Both the position numbers and the translations under genes were made by a program. DNA of 43,465 nt from NCBI GenBank assembly GCA_002408385.1, contig DHSB01000235.1, positions 1-43,465 of the forward strand, read 5' to 3'. Position 1 is the first letter of the stretch. Every line of letters starts with the position of its first letter. A model generated the notes under the pieces. It did no database searches. It saw nothing but the letters and a program-made list of their open reading frames with translations, and was not told where the DNA came from. Below, in pieces: positions 26,801 through 35,300 of the stretch. This stretch comes from Myxococcales bacterium UBA5297 (lineage in GTDB: Bacteria > Myxococcota > Myxococcia > Myxococcales > UBA5297).

Positions 26801-27256
26801 GCCAAGACCCTGCAGGACAGCTACTCGGAGGTCTTCGACTTCAAGAGCGTCGAGTGGATCCTCGCGGCCAGCTACAAGAAGGGCTTCGTGCTCGAGCGCT
26901 TCGCGACCAGCCTGGTCGAGTCGCCCTGCCCGCCGGACATCAAGCGGGCCTACGGCGAGGAGGGCTGTGACATCTACCGCTCGACTCTGGTCGAGAAGGT
27001 CACCGGCCTCGAGCTCAAGGCGGCCGAGGCTTACGAGGCGACCGCCCAGCAATGCCTCGAGTACAAGCTGGTCGACAACGACTGGTGCGACAAGACGCAG
27101 GAGTCGCTGGCCAGGCTGCGCAGCGACTACCGGGTGCTCAAGAAGGCCCGCTCGGTGACCGTGGGCAGCACGCTCTACCCTGCTTCGCTCGTCGAGACGC
27201 CCGAGGGGCCCGTGGTCGCGACCCCGGCGGCGGGCAAGCTGTCGGAGGACCTGTGA
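23810..27256 (+). CDS. gltD: giant periplasmic TPR protein, GltD/AgmU-like
   Basis: The 1,148-aa product has a signal peptide (RSLFASAVLLVLLAAPVRAQ), a helical segment about 60-125, and then TPR-like repeats through most of its length. Examples are YYLLGYCLEKQGELEQSRNT, LYKLGWTYYRMDAFDRAVDA and ALFRVALNAENSYDFDKAVD. Cysteines cluster near the C-terminus (CPPDIK, EEGCDIYR, QQCLEYK, DWCDKTQ). AgmU/GltD of Myxococcus is a TPR protein of similar size that forms part of the periplasmic gliding complex. The assignment rests on size, export and order before a TPR lipoprotein (gltE), a small membrane protein (gltF) and an FHA/AgmX-PglI protein (gltG). Its TGA overlaps the next ATG by one base, so translation is coupled. 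Confidence 0.8.
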   Translation: MRSLFASAVLLVLLAAPVRAQTAHDPPASGDVGEAQARAAEASQQAAAHKAPVAPGTSRAERKLFEGYGADADEEAEYLDLSEAISDFEEQGKEFRREVQLLIEKKFDEKRRGLVASYEQKISEIEVLERKERLDAIAMFEEFLQRYPNEPKYSPDVMFRLAELYYEKTKDDYILAMTGYEEQLKLVDQGKLAVAPPEPRQNFQRSVELYQRLITQFPEYRLNDGSYYLLGYCLEKQGELEQSRNTFVRLIEKYPGSRFVAEAWIRLGEYYFDAVNESNPLEHAAHAYSMAIRFEEHALFDKALYKLGWTYYRMDAFDRAVDAFVRLIDFYDAKSAEAGEDFGGDLRAEALQYMAVSLSDEQWGSIARAQELFARVGPRPWEPEVWRRIGEVYFDTTKFQDAIAAYKQNLAKDPFNKDAPQVQAKIVRAYEQGMRDFDNASNERQLLVASYAPGTEWYERNKHDSEVIKAAQELSERSLYSAAVYHHQQALQYVQGERFELAKREFEIAARGYADYLGRFPHSKLAYELQYYLGDCQYQSMQFMEAARTFEAVRDSTADTQYQADAAYGAVLAFQREIDTRQSAVPPQMETRPVVTSSQWPEGKPVQKQPLPELWQQFVAAADAFLALQPNHERAPLLAYRAAEAFFVYEDFEEARRRFAAVAASYPESEFARFASNLTLETFLITEDWVAVTAFTNALTTADEKGQVKVDPASESGQLLRDFGDNAMFKQAEKLMDEQRWDEAGDLYEGLVSRNKGYRFADKALNNAAVCRESARRFESALRLYERIYNEYPDSDLADVALFRVALNAENSYDFDKAVDRYQLLVDKYPGSKSRAAALNNLARLLEGLQRYNDAARQFTRFAQLFPADEDAPKNLYKAATIYQKMDDCHGQIRALNDFIKKFARDGRQSERVVDAYKRIGDCHRELKNEKAALESWKKATEEYARRSLAGKDEAASAAAGYARFQLAEAEYKRWDAIQLSGRGKALERAFTSKLTRAKTLQDSYSEVFDFKSVEWILAASYKKGFVLERFATSLVESPCPPDIKRAYGEEGCDIYRSTLVEKVTGLELKAAEAYEATAQQCLEYKLVDNDWCDKTQESLARLRSDYRVLKKARSVTVGSTLYPASLVETPEGPVVATPAAGKLSEDL

Positions 27257-28902
27257 TGAGCCGGGCGCGCGCACACCTCGCCGCGCTGGCGGCCCTCGCC
27301 TTGTCGCTGGGCGGCTGCTCGCTCTTCTCGAGCAAGCCCGACGAGCCGGTGACGGGCGCACCCGCAGCGGGCGAGGCCCCCGGCTTCGAGGCCGGCACGC
27401 CTTTCCCCGAACCGATCTCCGGGCTGGCGCCCGCGGCGGCCGAACCTGCGGCAGCGCCGGCGGTCGAGGAGCCCACCGTCGAGGAGATCAAGCTGCTCGA
27501 CCCGGCCATCAAGTCCGCCTTCGACCAGGGGATGCAGGCCGCGCTCTCGGGTGATCCGGCCCGCGGGCTCGAGCACTTCAAGGCGGCGGCGACCGAGGAT
27601 CGGCGCACCTACTGGGCGCACTACAACCTCGGTGTCCTGTACGAGCGCAGCGGCCAGTTCTCCGAGGCCGAGCGCGAGTACCTCAAGGCCCTCGACTTCA
27701 AGCCGAGCGCGGAGCGGATCGCGGAAAACTACGCGCGGCTGCTGTTGCGGCTGGGCCGCGGGGCGGACGCAGAGCGCGAGCTGGCGCGCCGCTGTGAGGC
27801 GAGCCCCGAGGCGCTCGGCCAGCGGATCGCGCTCGCTTTCGTGCTGATGTCGCAGGACAAGCTCGAGCCGGCCATCGCCGAGGCCAAGAAGGCCCTCAAG
27901 CTCGACGAGAAGAACGTCCAAGCGATGTTCGTGCTCGCCAACGTCTATTTCAAACAGGGCCGCACCGAGCTTGCCCTGATGGTGCTCGAGAACGCCCGGT
28001 TGATCGATCCGAAGCGCGCCGAGATCGCCAACATGCAGGGGGTCATCTACCTCTCCCAGGGCAAGAAGCCGGCCGCGCGCGAGAGGTTCAAGGAGGCCGC
28101 GGGCCTGCGCCGCGACTTCCCCGAGGCGCACAACAACCTCGGCGCCATGCTCGTCGCCGCCCAGAGCTGGGAGGAGGCGGTCCAGGCGCTCGAAAACGCG
28201 ATTGCCCACGCGCCCGACTTCGCCCAGGCCCGCGCCAACCTCGGCAGCGCCTACCGCGGGCTCGGCGATTTTGCGCGCGCACGCGAGCAGTACGAGGCTG
28301 CCCTCAAGCTCGACCCGGCGCTCGCCCCCGAGCTCTACTTCAACCTCGGGGTGCTTTTCCTCGACGCCGAGGTCAAGGAGATGGACCGCATCCAGCAGAT
28401 GGAGCAGGCCATCGCCTACCTGGAGAAGGCGAAGCAGGCCTCAGGCCGGGAAGACGAGGCCATCGAGCAGTACCTCAAGGACGCCAACAAGGACATCGAC
28501 CGCGAGAGGCGCCGCCGTGAGCGCGAGGAGAAGACACGGCTGAAGAAGGCGGAGAAGGATGCCCAAGAGGCCGCCCAGAAGGCTGCCGAGGAGCAGGCAC
28601 GTCTGGAGGACGAGCGCAAGGCTGCCGAAGAGGCTGCCCGCATGGCCGAGGCGGAGAGGACGCGCGCGGCAGCCGAGGCCGCGCAGCAGGCCGTGCCAGA
28701 GCGCGCCCCGCAGCCGCCGGACTACGGGGCGGCTTTCCAACTCGACGAGGACGCGGCCCCAGCTGCCGAGCCCGCGTCGCAGCCGGCTCAGGCCGACCCG
28801 GGTGGCTTCAGGCTCGGCGAGGACGACTCGCCGCTCCCCGCGAGCAGCCCTGGCGAGGAGGCCGTGGTGCCGACGCCCTCGGGCAAGCTCGAGGACTGGT
28901 GA
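27256..28902 (+). CDS. gltE: TPR lipoprotein, GltE/AglT-like
   Basis: A 548-aa lipoprotein: residues 1-21 end in LSLGGC (lipidated Cys21). A Pro/Ala/Glu-rich linker to about 75 is followed by about eight TPRs to about 400 (HYNLGVLYERSGQFSEAERE; NLGSAYRGLGDFARAREQYE). Next come a very charged helix (about 410-475) and an acidic tail with two similar motifs, FQLDED and FRLGED. AglT/GltE is the TPR lipoprotein of the Myxococcus gliding complex; architecture and gene order match. ATG 27256 overlaps the gltD stop and has GGAGG about 8 nt upstream. The residue after Cys21 is Ser, so outer-membrane sorting would be expected, though myxobacterial rules differ from E. coli. Confidence 0.82.
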   Translation: MSRARAHLAALAALALSLGGCSLFSSKPDEPVTGAPAAGEAPGFEAGTPFPEPISGLAPAAAEPAAAPAVEEPTVEEIKLLDPAIKSAFDQGMQAALSGDPARGLEHFKAAATEDRRTYWAHYNLGVLYERSGQFSEAEREYLKALDFKPSAERIAENYARLLLRLGRGADAERELARRCEASPEALGQRIALAFVLMSQDKLEPAIAEAKKALKLDEKNVQAMFVLANVYFKQGRTELALMVLENARLIDPKRAEIANMQGVIYLSQGKKPAARERFKEAAGLRRDFPEAHNNLGAMLVAAQSWEEAVQALENAIAHAPDFAQARANLGSAYRGLGDFARAREQYEAALKLDPALAPELYFNLGVLFLDAEVKEMDRIQQMEQAIAYLEKAKQASGREDEAIEQYLKDANKDIDRERRRREREEKTRLKKAEKDAQEAAQKAAEEQARLEDERKAAEEAARMAEAERTRAAAEAAQQAVPERAPQPPDYGAAFQLDEDAAPAAEPASQPAQADPGGFRLGEDDSPLPASSPGEEAVVPTPSGKLEDW

Positions 28903-28921
28903 TGGTGCGAGAGGTGAACCG

Positions 28922-29206
28922 ATGAAAAACCGGCTGTGCGGACCGCGCGAGGCGAAGACCGGAAAGGTCCCCGCACTTCTCCTGGCGGCGGCGCTCGTGA
29001 TAGGTCTCGTCGCTTCGCCGGCCAGCGCCGCGGCGCAGACCCAGAAGAAGGTCATCAGGCTCGACACGTTGACGGTCGAAGGCAAGATCCAGAAGCCGAT
29101 GGCCATCTACATCTTGCAGCGTTCGATCTTGAATTTCGGGGAGTTGGAGAGGGCGGAGAGCTTCCTGCCCAAGGTGGTCAAGAGCGTCGAGAAGGACCCG
29201 TTCTAG
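28922..29206 (+). CDS. gltF: small envelope protein, GltF-like
   Basis: A 94-aa protein with a basic N-terminus, one hydrophobic stretch about 18-40 (PALLLAAALVIGLVASPASA) that could be a cleaved signal or an anchor, and a compact domain (IRLDTLTVEGKIQKPMAIYI, ending VEKDPF). It starts 19 bp after gltE and has GAGAGG upstream. Position between a GltE-like and a GltG-like gene matches the small gltF of Myxococcus; sequence alone would not have named it. It is easily missed because of its size. Confidence 0.65.
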   Translation: MKNRLCGPREAKTGKVPALLLAAALVIGLVASPASAAAQTQKKVIRLDTLTVEGKIQKPMAIYILQRSILNFGELERAESFLPKVVKSVEKDPF

Positions 29207-29308
29207 CCGGAGGGCGGGAACCAGAGCAGCCCCCGGGTGGTCGAAGCGTGCGGGCCCTTTGAGAGCCTGGCCGCCGGGACGGAAGGCGCGTTAGGCGGGA
29301 AAAAAACG

Positions 29309-30679
29309 ATGGCGACCGCGCAAAAGCAGAACCAGCCCAAGATCCTGCGCATCGGCGTGATCCAGGGCGGCAAGATCATCGAGGAGCGCCTGGTCAAGAA
29401 GCGCGAGAGCGTGACCATCGGCCAGGCGTCCAAGAACACCATCGTCATTCCGGTCTCGAACCTGCCTCCGTCGTTTCCGGTCTTCGAGCTGAAGGCCGGT
29501 GCCTATCAGCTTCGCTTCACCGACGCGATGGCCGGGCGGCTGTCGGTCGGCGACGCCCAGCTCGACTTCGCGGCGCTCAAGACCCAGGGGCTCGCCAAGA
29601 AGGACAAGGACGGCTTTGCGGTCCCGCTCAACGACCAGTCCAAGGGCAAGATCGCGCTGGGCGAGGTGACGCTGCTCTTCCAGTTCGTCACCCCTCCGCC
29701 CGAGGCGCCCAAGCCCGTCCTTCCGCCTATCGCCAAGGGCTCGCTCTGGCACACCATCGACAAGGTCTTCGCTGGCGTGCTCGCCGCCACCCTGTGCGTC
29801 AACTTCGGCACGGTGAAGGCGGTCACCATGCGCGAGGCGAAGCCGCAGGAGGAGCTCACCCTCGAAGAGCTGCCCGACCGGTTCGTGAAGATGATCGTCC
29901 CCGAGCGGCCGCTCGAGCCCCCGAAGCCAGCCGAGCAGGTCGCCGAGGGCGATGGCAAGCCGAAGGGCGAAGAGAAGGGGGACGACAAGCCGAAGGGAAC
30001 GCCGAGCAAGGGGCCGGCTGGCCCGGTCGACAAGGCCGCGCGCACCGCGGCGATCACCCAGGGCGTTCAAAAGAAGGGCCTGCTCAAGCTGCTTGGCGCC
30101 ATCGGCGACGGGGGCGATGGGGGCGGGGCGCTCGAGGATGTGCTCGGCTCAGGCTCGAGCGGCGGCGACATCGCCTCGGCGCTCGATGGCGCGGGCGGCG
30201 TGGGCATCGCCACCGCCGACGCGCTCGCCGCCGGGGGCGGACGCAAGGGCGGAGGCTCGGGCGAAGCGGCTGGAATCGGAGACCTGGCGACCACGGGCGG
30301 GGCCGGCGGCGCCGGTCAGCTCGCCGAGAAGAAGATCGCCAAGGTGAGCGGGCGCATCATCGATCAGGGCTTCGAGATCGAGTCGAGCACCTGCGATCGC
30401 AACGCGATCAGCCGCTACATCAAGAGCCGCATCCGCGCCCTGCAGACCTGCTACGAGCGCGAGCTCAAGCGCAACCCCAGCCTCAAGGGCAAGCTGGTCG
30501 TGCGCTTTCTCATCGGGGAGAACGGCCGGGTCAGCGAGATCGAGTTCGAGGAGGACACCCTGGGCAACAGCGCGGTGGTCACCTGCATCCGCAGCAACAT
30601 CCGGTTGTGGATGTTCCCGATCAAGGACAACGAGTGCCCGGTGTCGTACCCGATCGTGTTCATGCCCAGCGGCTCGTGA
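29309..30679 (+). CDS. gltG: FHA-like / transmembrane / AgmX-PglI C-terminal domain protein, GltG-like
   Basis: The 456-aa product spans the inner membrane. Residues 10-128 form an FHA-like cytoplasmic domain (LRIGVIQGGKIIEERLVKKR; VTIGQASKNTIVIP). A transmembrane helix about 149-173 follows, then a Pro/Gly/Lys-rich periplasmic linker to about 345. The AgmX/PglI C-terminal domain (about 350-456) has four cysteines at 362, 381, 426 and 443 and the TonB-C-like strand pattern VVRFLIGENGRVSEIEFEED. In Myxococcus, GltG (PglI) and GltJ (AgmX) share this domain and link the inner-membrane motor to the periplasm. ATG 29309 is preceded by GGCGGG; the longer frame adds 24 residues with no domain. The AglRQS motor genes are not in the window. 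Confidence 0.85.
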   Translation: MATAQKQNQPKILRIGVIQGGKIIEERLVKKRESVTIGQASKNTIVIPVSNLPPSFPVFELKAGAYQLRFTDAMAGRLSVGDAQLDFAALKTQGLAKKDKDGFAVPLNDQSKGKIALGEVTLLFQFVTPPPEAPKPVLPPIAKGSLWHTIDKVFAGVLAATLCVNFGTVKAVTMREAKPQEELTLEELPDRFVKMIVPERPLEPPKPAEQVAEGDGKPKGEEKGDDKPKGTPSKGPAGPVDKAARTAAITQGVQKKGLLKLLGAIGDGGDGGGALEDVLGSGSSGGDIASALDGAGGVGIATADALAAGGGRKGGGSGEAAGIGDLATTGGAGGAGQLAEKKIAKVSGRIIDQGFEIESSTCDRNAISRYIKSRIRALQTCYERELKRNPSLKGKLVVRFLIGENGRVSEIEFEEDTLGNSAVVTCIRSNIRLWMFPIKDNECPVSYPIVFMPSGS

Positions 30680-30752
30680 CGAGCGCCGAAGCGGCGCTCG
30701 CCGCCTCCTTCGGCTCGCCCGGGGCCCTAGCGACAGACTTCGAGCAGCGACC

Positions 30753-31787
30753 ATGAAGGCAAGGCGGCTAAGTGAGGCAAGGGACTTCGTCGGCTCTCCC
30801 GAGTTCGTCTCGTGGTGGGAGTCGCTGGTGAAGGTGCGCACCGAGCGCGACGAGGCCCGCGAGCGGCACGACGAGCTGCTCAGCCAGGCGATGCTGATGG
30901 ACTTTCGGGCGGAGCTGACCCAGAAGTACGCCATCGACACGCTCTACCGGGCCGGCGACCTCGAGGACGAGGCCGCGCAGATGATGGTCGAGGCCCAGCA
31001 GGTCGAGAACGACAGCCTCAAGACCGTCGCCGACTTCGAGGAGCAGCGCTACCGCGTCAGCGAGAACTGGTTTCGCTCCTGCGCGCTCGAGAAGCGCCTC
31101 GAGGAGCTCGGAGACAAACGGCTCGAGGCCGAGCGCCGGCTCGCCATCGCCGAGGGGGCGCTCAAGCGCGATGTCGAGCTCGAGGTCGCGCGGCTGGGGG
31201 CTGAGGAGAAGCGCCAGGAGAAGCTGCTCGGTCAGGCGACGCAGGAGAAGGAGCGCGAGGAGCGGGTCAAGGAGAAGCTCTGGCAGGAGGCCGAACGCGC
31301 CTGGACCCGCTCGATGGAGCTGAGCTTGCTCATCGCCGAGCACAAGGTGCGCGGGCGCAAGGTGCGCTTGGAAGCCGAGCGGCTCTTCAAGCAGGCCGAG
31401 GAGCGCAAGCAGCGCGCCGTCAAGCTGCGCGCGGAGGCCGATGCGGCCGCGCAGGAGCGCGAGACGGCCGAGAAGAAGGCGGCCGAGGTGCTCGCCCGCA
31501 TCCGCGAGTTCGGCTGCGCGCTCGGCGAGGAGCACCTCTACTTTCGCCAGAAAGACAACCAGCGCCGCGCCTGGTGCGTACCGCTGGTCGAGGACGCCGA
31601 GAGCTACAACATCGAGATCAAGCCGCTCACGGTCTACAGCATCGACCACAAGCGCGGCGTCGAGTTCATCGAGCCGGCCGTCGAGGTCGCTGAGTCCGAG
31701 GAGGAGGGGGATCGGCGCTTCGAGGAGTACTTCCTCAAGGGCCGCCAGGGCCGCGTCCGCGAAGGTGACGAGCGCAAATCGGCCTAA
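30753..31787 (+). CDS. cytoplasmic coiled-coil protein, unknown function
   Basis: A 344-aa protein without signal peptide or membrane segment. Residues about 25-260 are almost entirely charged helix (AERRLAIAEGALKRDVELEV; AEADAAAQERETAEKKAAEV). A C-terminal part about 265-315 is more globular (YFRQKDNQRRAWCVPLVEDA; YNIEIKPLTVYSID), and an acidic tail follows. I do not recognise the family. It starts 73 bp after gltG and precedes a cyclic-nucleotide-binding protein by 30 bp, so the two are probably co-transcribed. A cytoplasmic link between the envelope complex and the polarity proteins is possible but purely positional. The long spacing from gltG leaves room for a separate promoter, though none is clear. 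Confidence 0.75.
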   Translation: MKARRLSEARDFVGSPEFVSWWESLVKVRTERDEARERHDELLSQAMLMDFRAELTQKYAIDTLYRAGDLEDEAAQMMVEAQQVENDSLKTVADFEEQRYRVSENWFRSCALEKRLEELGDKRLEAERRLAIAEGALKRDVELEVARLGAEEKRQEKLLGQATQEKEREERVKEKLWQEAERAWTRSMELSLLIAEHKVRGRKVRLEAERLFKQAEERKQRAVKLRAEADAAAQERETAEKKAAEVLARIREFGCALGEEHLYFRQKDNQRRAWCVPLVEDAESYNIEIKPLTVYSIDHKRGVEFIEPAVEVAESEEEGDRRFEEYFLKGRQGRVREGDERKSA

Positions 31788-31817
31788 GGCGCGGCTCGGC
31801 CGCACGGGGAGTAGGTG

Positions 31818-32264
31818 ATGGAGAAATTCGACGTCTTGCAGCGCTCGCCGCTCTTTCAGACGCTGTCGGCCTCCGAGGTCGAGCTGGCGGCCGACATGTC
31901 GCGCCCGCGCAGGTTTGCCGCCGGCGAGGTGGTCTTCGAGCAGGGCGATCTGGGCGAGGCGCTCTTCGTCATCGCCGACGGCGAGGCCGAGGTGCTCTGC
32001 AGGAACGACGACGGCGAGCTCCGGGTGCTCGAGACCCTCGAGCCGCCGGACTTCTTCGGCGAGATGTCGCTGATCGACAAGGCCGAGCGCTCGGCGACGG
32101 TGCGGGCGAAGACCGAGTGCGTCGTGCTCGAGCTGACGGCGGCGAACTTCGCCACGTTTCGCAAGCATTACCGCGACGGCTTCACCTTCGTCATCATGAA
32201 CATCGCCCGCGTGCTCTCCTCCAGGCTCCGAGAGACGAACGTCCGGCTGACGGTGCGCCTCTAA
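31818..32264 (+). CDS. stand-alone cyclic-nucleotide-binding protein
   Basis: A 148-aa Crp-type cyclic-nucleotide-binding domain with no DNA-binding helix-turn-helix or catalytic partner. The phosphate-binding cassette is readable: FFGEMSLIDKAERSATVRA has the FGE signature and the Arg-Ser-Ala-Thr segment that holds the cyclic phosphate. The glycine-rich turn is also present (FEQGDLGEALFVIADGEAEV). A C-terminal helix (NIARVLSSRLRETNVRL) ends the protein where Crp would continue. It likely acts through protein contact. ATG 31818 is chosen over the adjacent GTG 31815 because GGGGAG lies 6 nt upstream. It probably shares a transcript with the coiled-coil gene 30 bp upstream. Confidence 0.9.
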   Translation: MEKFDVLQRSPLFQTLSASEVELAADMSRPRRFAAGEVVFEQGDLGEALFVIADGEAEVLCRNDDGELRVLETLEPPDFFGEMSLIDKAERSATVRAKTECVVLELTAANFATFRKHYRDGFTFVIMNIARVLSSRLRETNVRLTVRL

Positions 32265-32347
32265 CGGCGCTCGGGGTGCCCGCCACCTTTCTGAACCCGC
32301 GCACGGCCGCCCTTGGCCCTTGGGGCGGTTTGAGGTCCCGATCCGAG

Positions 32348-35300
32348 ATGAACTCCAGGTCCTGGCTCGTCCTTGCACTCTGCTTCGCGTCGGCTGCTTC
32401 CTCCTCCCGCGTGCACGCGGCCCCGTCGGCGCCCGGGTTCCCGAAGAAGGTCTCGGGCCTGGTCACGAGCCCTCTGGCGACGGGCCGGCAGCCCGATGGC
32501 ATGGTGCGCCTGTACTTCTCGATAGGCGACGAGCTCCACTGCCTGCAGGCGAACGGGCGCGGGTGCGACGGGTTCCCTGTCGCGCTGGGGCAGAAGGTGG
32601 CAGTGCTCGGCCTGCCGGCGGTCGGTGATCTCGACGGCGACGGCGTCGAGGAGGTGGCGGTCGCTTTGAGTGACGGGCGCGTCGTCGTCGTCAAGGCCGA
32701 CGGCGTGCCGCTGGCCGGCTTCAGCTTCCGTGCGCCCAAGGGCCTGCAGGCCGGCCCCTCGTTCCTGCAGCTTGACGGCGAGCGGCGCCCGGAGCTGGTC
32801 GTGGGCGACAAGGAGGGCCGGCTTCATGCCTTGAGGGCCGACGGCAGCGAGCGCGCGGGCTTCCCCATCGGAACGGGCGGCGCGGTGACGAGCGCGGCCT
32901 CGGCGGGCCTTCTCGGCGAGCCGGCCCGGTTGGCGCTCGTCTGGGGAAATGAGGACGGCCGGGTCTACGCCGCCGACTCCCGGGGCAAGGCGCTGCCGGG
33001 CTTTCCCGCGGTGACTGGCTATCTGGTCAGCGGCCAACCGGCGATAGGTGACCTGGACGGCGACGGCCTGAACGAGGTCGCGGTAGCCTCGCAAGACTTC
33101 AAGGTCTACGCCGTGCGCCACGACGGCTCGCTGCTCCCCGGCTATCCGGTCGCCGTCGGCGCGAGGCTGCTCAGTGGGCCAGCGCTCGGCGATCTGGACG
33201 GCGACGGGCGCCTCGAGCTTGTCGTCGCCGCCACCGACGGTCAGCTCCACGCGCTCGACACCCGGGGCCAGCCCCTCAAGGGGTTTCCCGTCAAGCTCGG
33301 CGAGAGGCTCGTCGGCGCGGCGCTGGTGGCCGATCTCGATCGCGACGGCGAGGAGGAGGTGCTCGCCACCACTGCCGACGGCAAGCTCCACGTCCTCAAG
33401 GCGAACGCTCGGGCATTTCCCGGCTTTCCGGCGCGCCTGGAGGGACTGCCCGACTCCGGTCCGGTCGTCATCGAGCTCGATGGGCAGGTGCTCATCGCCC
33501 AGGCCGCGGGTGAAAGGGCCTCGGCCTTCAAGGTGCGGCGGGTTGGCAAGTCGGCTCGCCCCTTCGCCTGGCCCGAGCCCGGCCACGACTCGGCCCGCGG
33601 CGGGCGGCGCTTTCCGAACCCGCCGAGCTTTGCCGACCTGCAGATCTCGCCGAAGACGCCGGTCACCGACGACGAGCTGAAGGCGAGCTACCGCTTCTTC
33701 GATCTCGACGGCGACCCGGAGCCCGGCACCGAGGTGCGCTGGTTTCGAGAGGGCAAGGAGGTCCCCGAGCTCGCGGGCAAGCTGAGCGTTCCGGCGGCGA
33801 AGACGGCGAAGGGACAGCGCTGGAGGTTCGAGCTGTCGGCGCCAGGCGCGGTATCTCGGCAGAGCGCGGAAATCGTCATCGCCAACAGCAGCCCCGGCGC
33901 CCCGAAGATCACCTTCGAGCCCGACCCTTTGCGCCGGGTGAGCGGGGTCAAGGTGCGCATCAGTGAAGAGGCGCCCGACGCGGACGGAGACAAGATCCGC
34001 TACACCTACGCTTGGCTCAAGGATGGGCGGCCGCAAAAGGGCCTGAACAAGCCTGAGCTTGCGGCGCTGAGCATCCAGAAATCCGAGCGCTGGACCGTGG
34101 TGGTGACCGGCTTCGACGGTGAGGCCGAAGGGCCGCCTGCCAGTCTGGAGGCGGTGGTCGCCGACAGCGCCCCCACCGCGCCTGAGGTTGCGCTCGTGCC
34201 TGCGTCGCCGCGGCGCGGCGACCCGGTCAAGGCCGTGATCAAGCGCGCGGCGAGCGACGTCGATGGGGACCCGCTCAAGTACCGCTATCGCTTCTTCATC
34301 GACGGCAGTCTCCAGCCCTTCGCGAGCACCGTCGACACGCTGCCCCCGCTGACCGCTCGGAAGCGGCAGGTCGTCTCGGTCGAGGTCCAGGCCGACGACG
34401 GTGAGCTGCTCGGGCCGGTCGCAACTGCGCAGGTGACGCTCCTCAATACCCGGCCGACCGTCCCCGGCCCGGCCATCGCTCCGGCGGCGCCGCGGTTCGG
34501 CGACACGCTGACCGCTGGGCTCGCCGCGCCCTCGAGAGATATCGACGGCGACGCGCTCAGCTACCGCTTCGCGTTCCTCAAGAACGGCAAGAGGCTCGAA
34601 CCGCCCGACGTGGTTCGCGACATCAAGAAGGGCGAGACCTACCGTCTCGAGGCTGTCGCCAACGACGGCGAGGCCGACTCGGAGGTCGGCCGCGTCTCGG
34701 TCACCGTGAAGAACACGCCGCCGACCCCGCCGGTCCTCGCTTTCGAGAAGCTGCCGCTGCGGCGGGTCGAGCCGGTGAAGGTGCGCATCGTCGAACCTTC
34801 GCAAGATGTCGATGGCGACAAGGTCGCCTACGCCTACGCCTGGGCGAAAAATGGCGAGCCCCAGCCCGGGCTGACCGGCCCCGAGCTGCCCGCCGGCATT
34901 GTGCGCAAGGGTGAGCGGTGGATGGTCATCGTCACCCCGTCCGATGGCGAGGAGCAGGGAACCCCCGCGCACCTCGAAGCGCTGGCCGTCGACAGCGCGC
35001 CCACCGCGCCCGAGGTGGCGCTCAGCCCCGAGTCGCCCAAGACCGGCGACGCGATCAAGGCGGTCATCCGGCGCGAGGCCTCAGACGTCGACGGAGACAA
35101 GCTGCGCTATCGGTACCGCTTCGTCGTCGACGGCACCCCCCTGGCCCTTGACGACTCGGTCGACACGCTCGAGCCGCTCAGCGTCGGCAAGAACAAGACC
35201 GTCGTCGTCGAGGTGCGCGCCGACGACGGCGAGCAGCTCGGCCCGCTCGTCAAGGCGAGCGCCGCGGTGCAGAACACCGCGCCGAGCGCGCCTGAGGCGC

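Noticed and set aside
24446..27361. Minus-strand open frame of about 970 codons opposite gltD
   Set aside because: Antisense shadow of a TPR gene; composition dominated by Leu/Val/Arg/Gly/Ala, no motifs.
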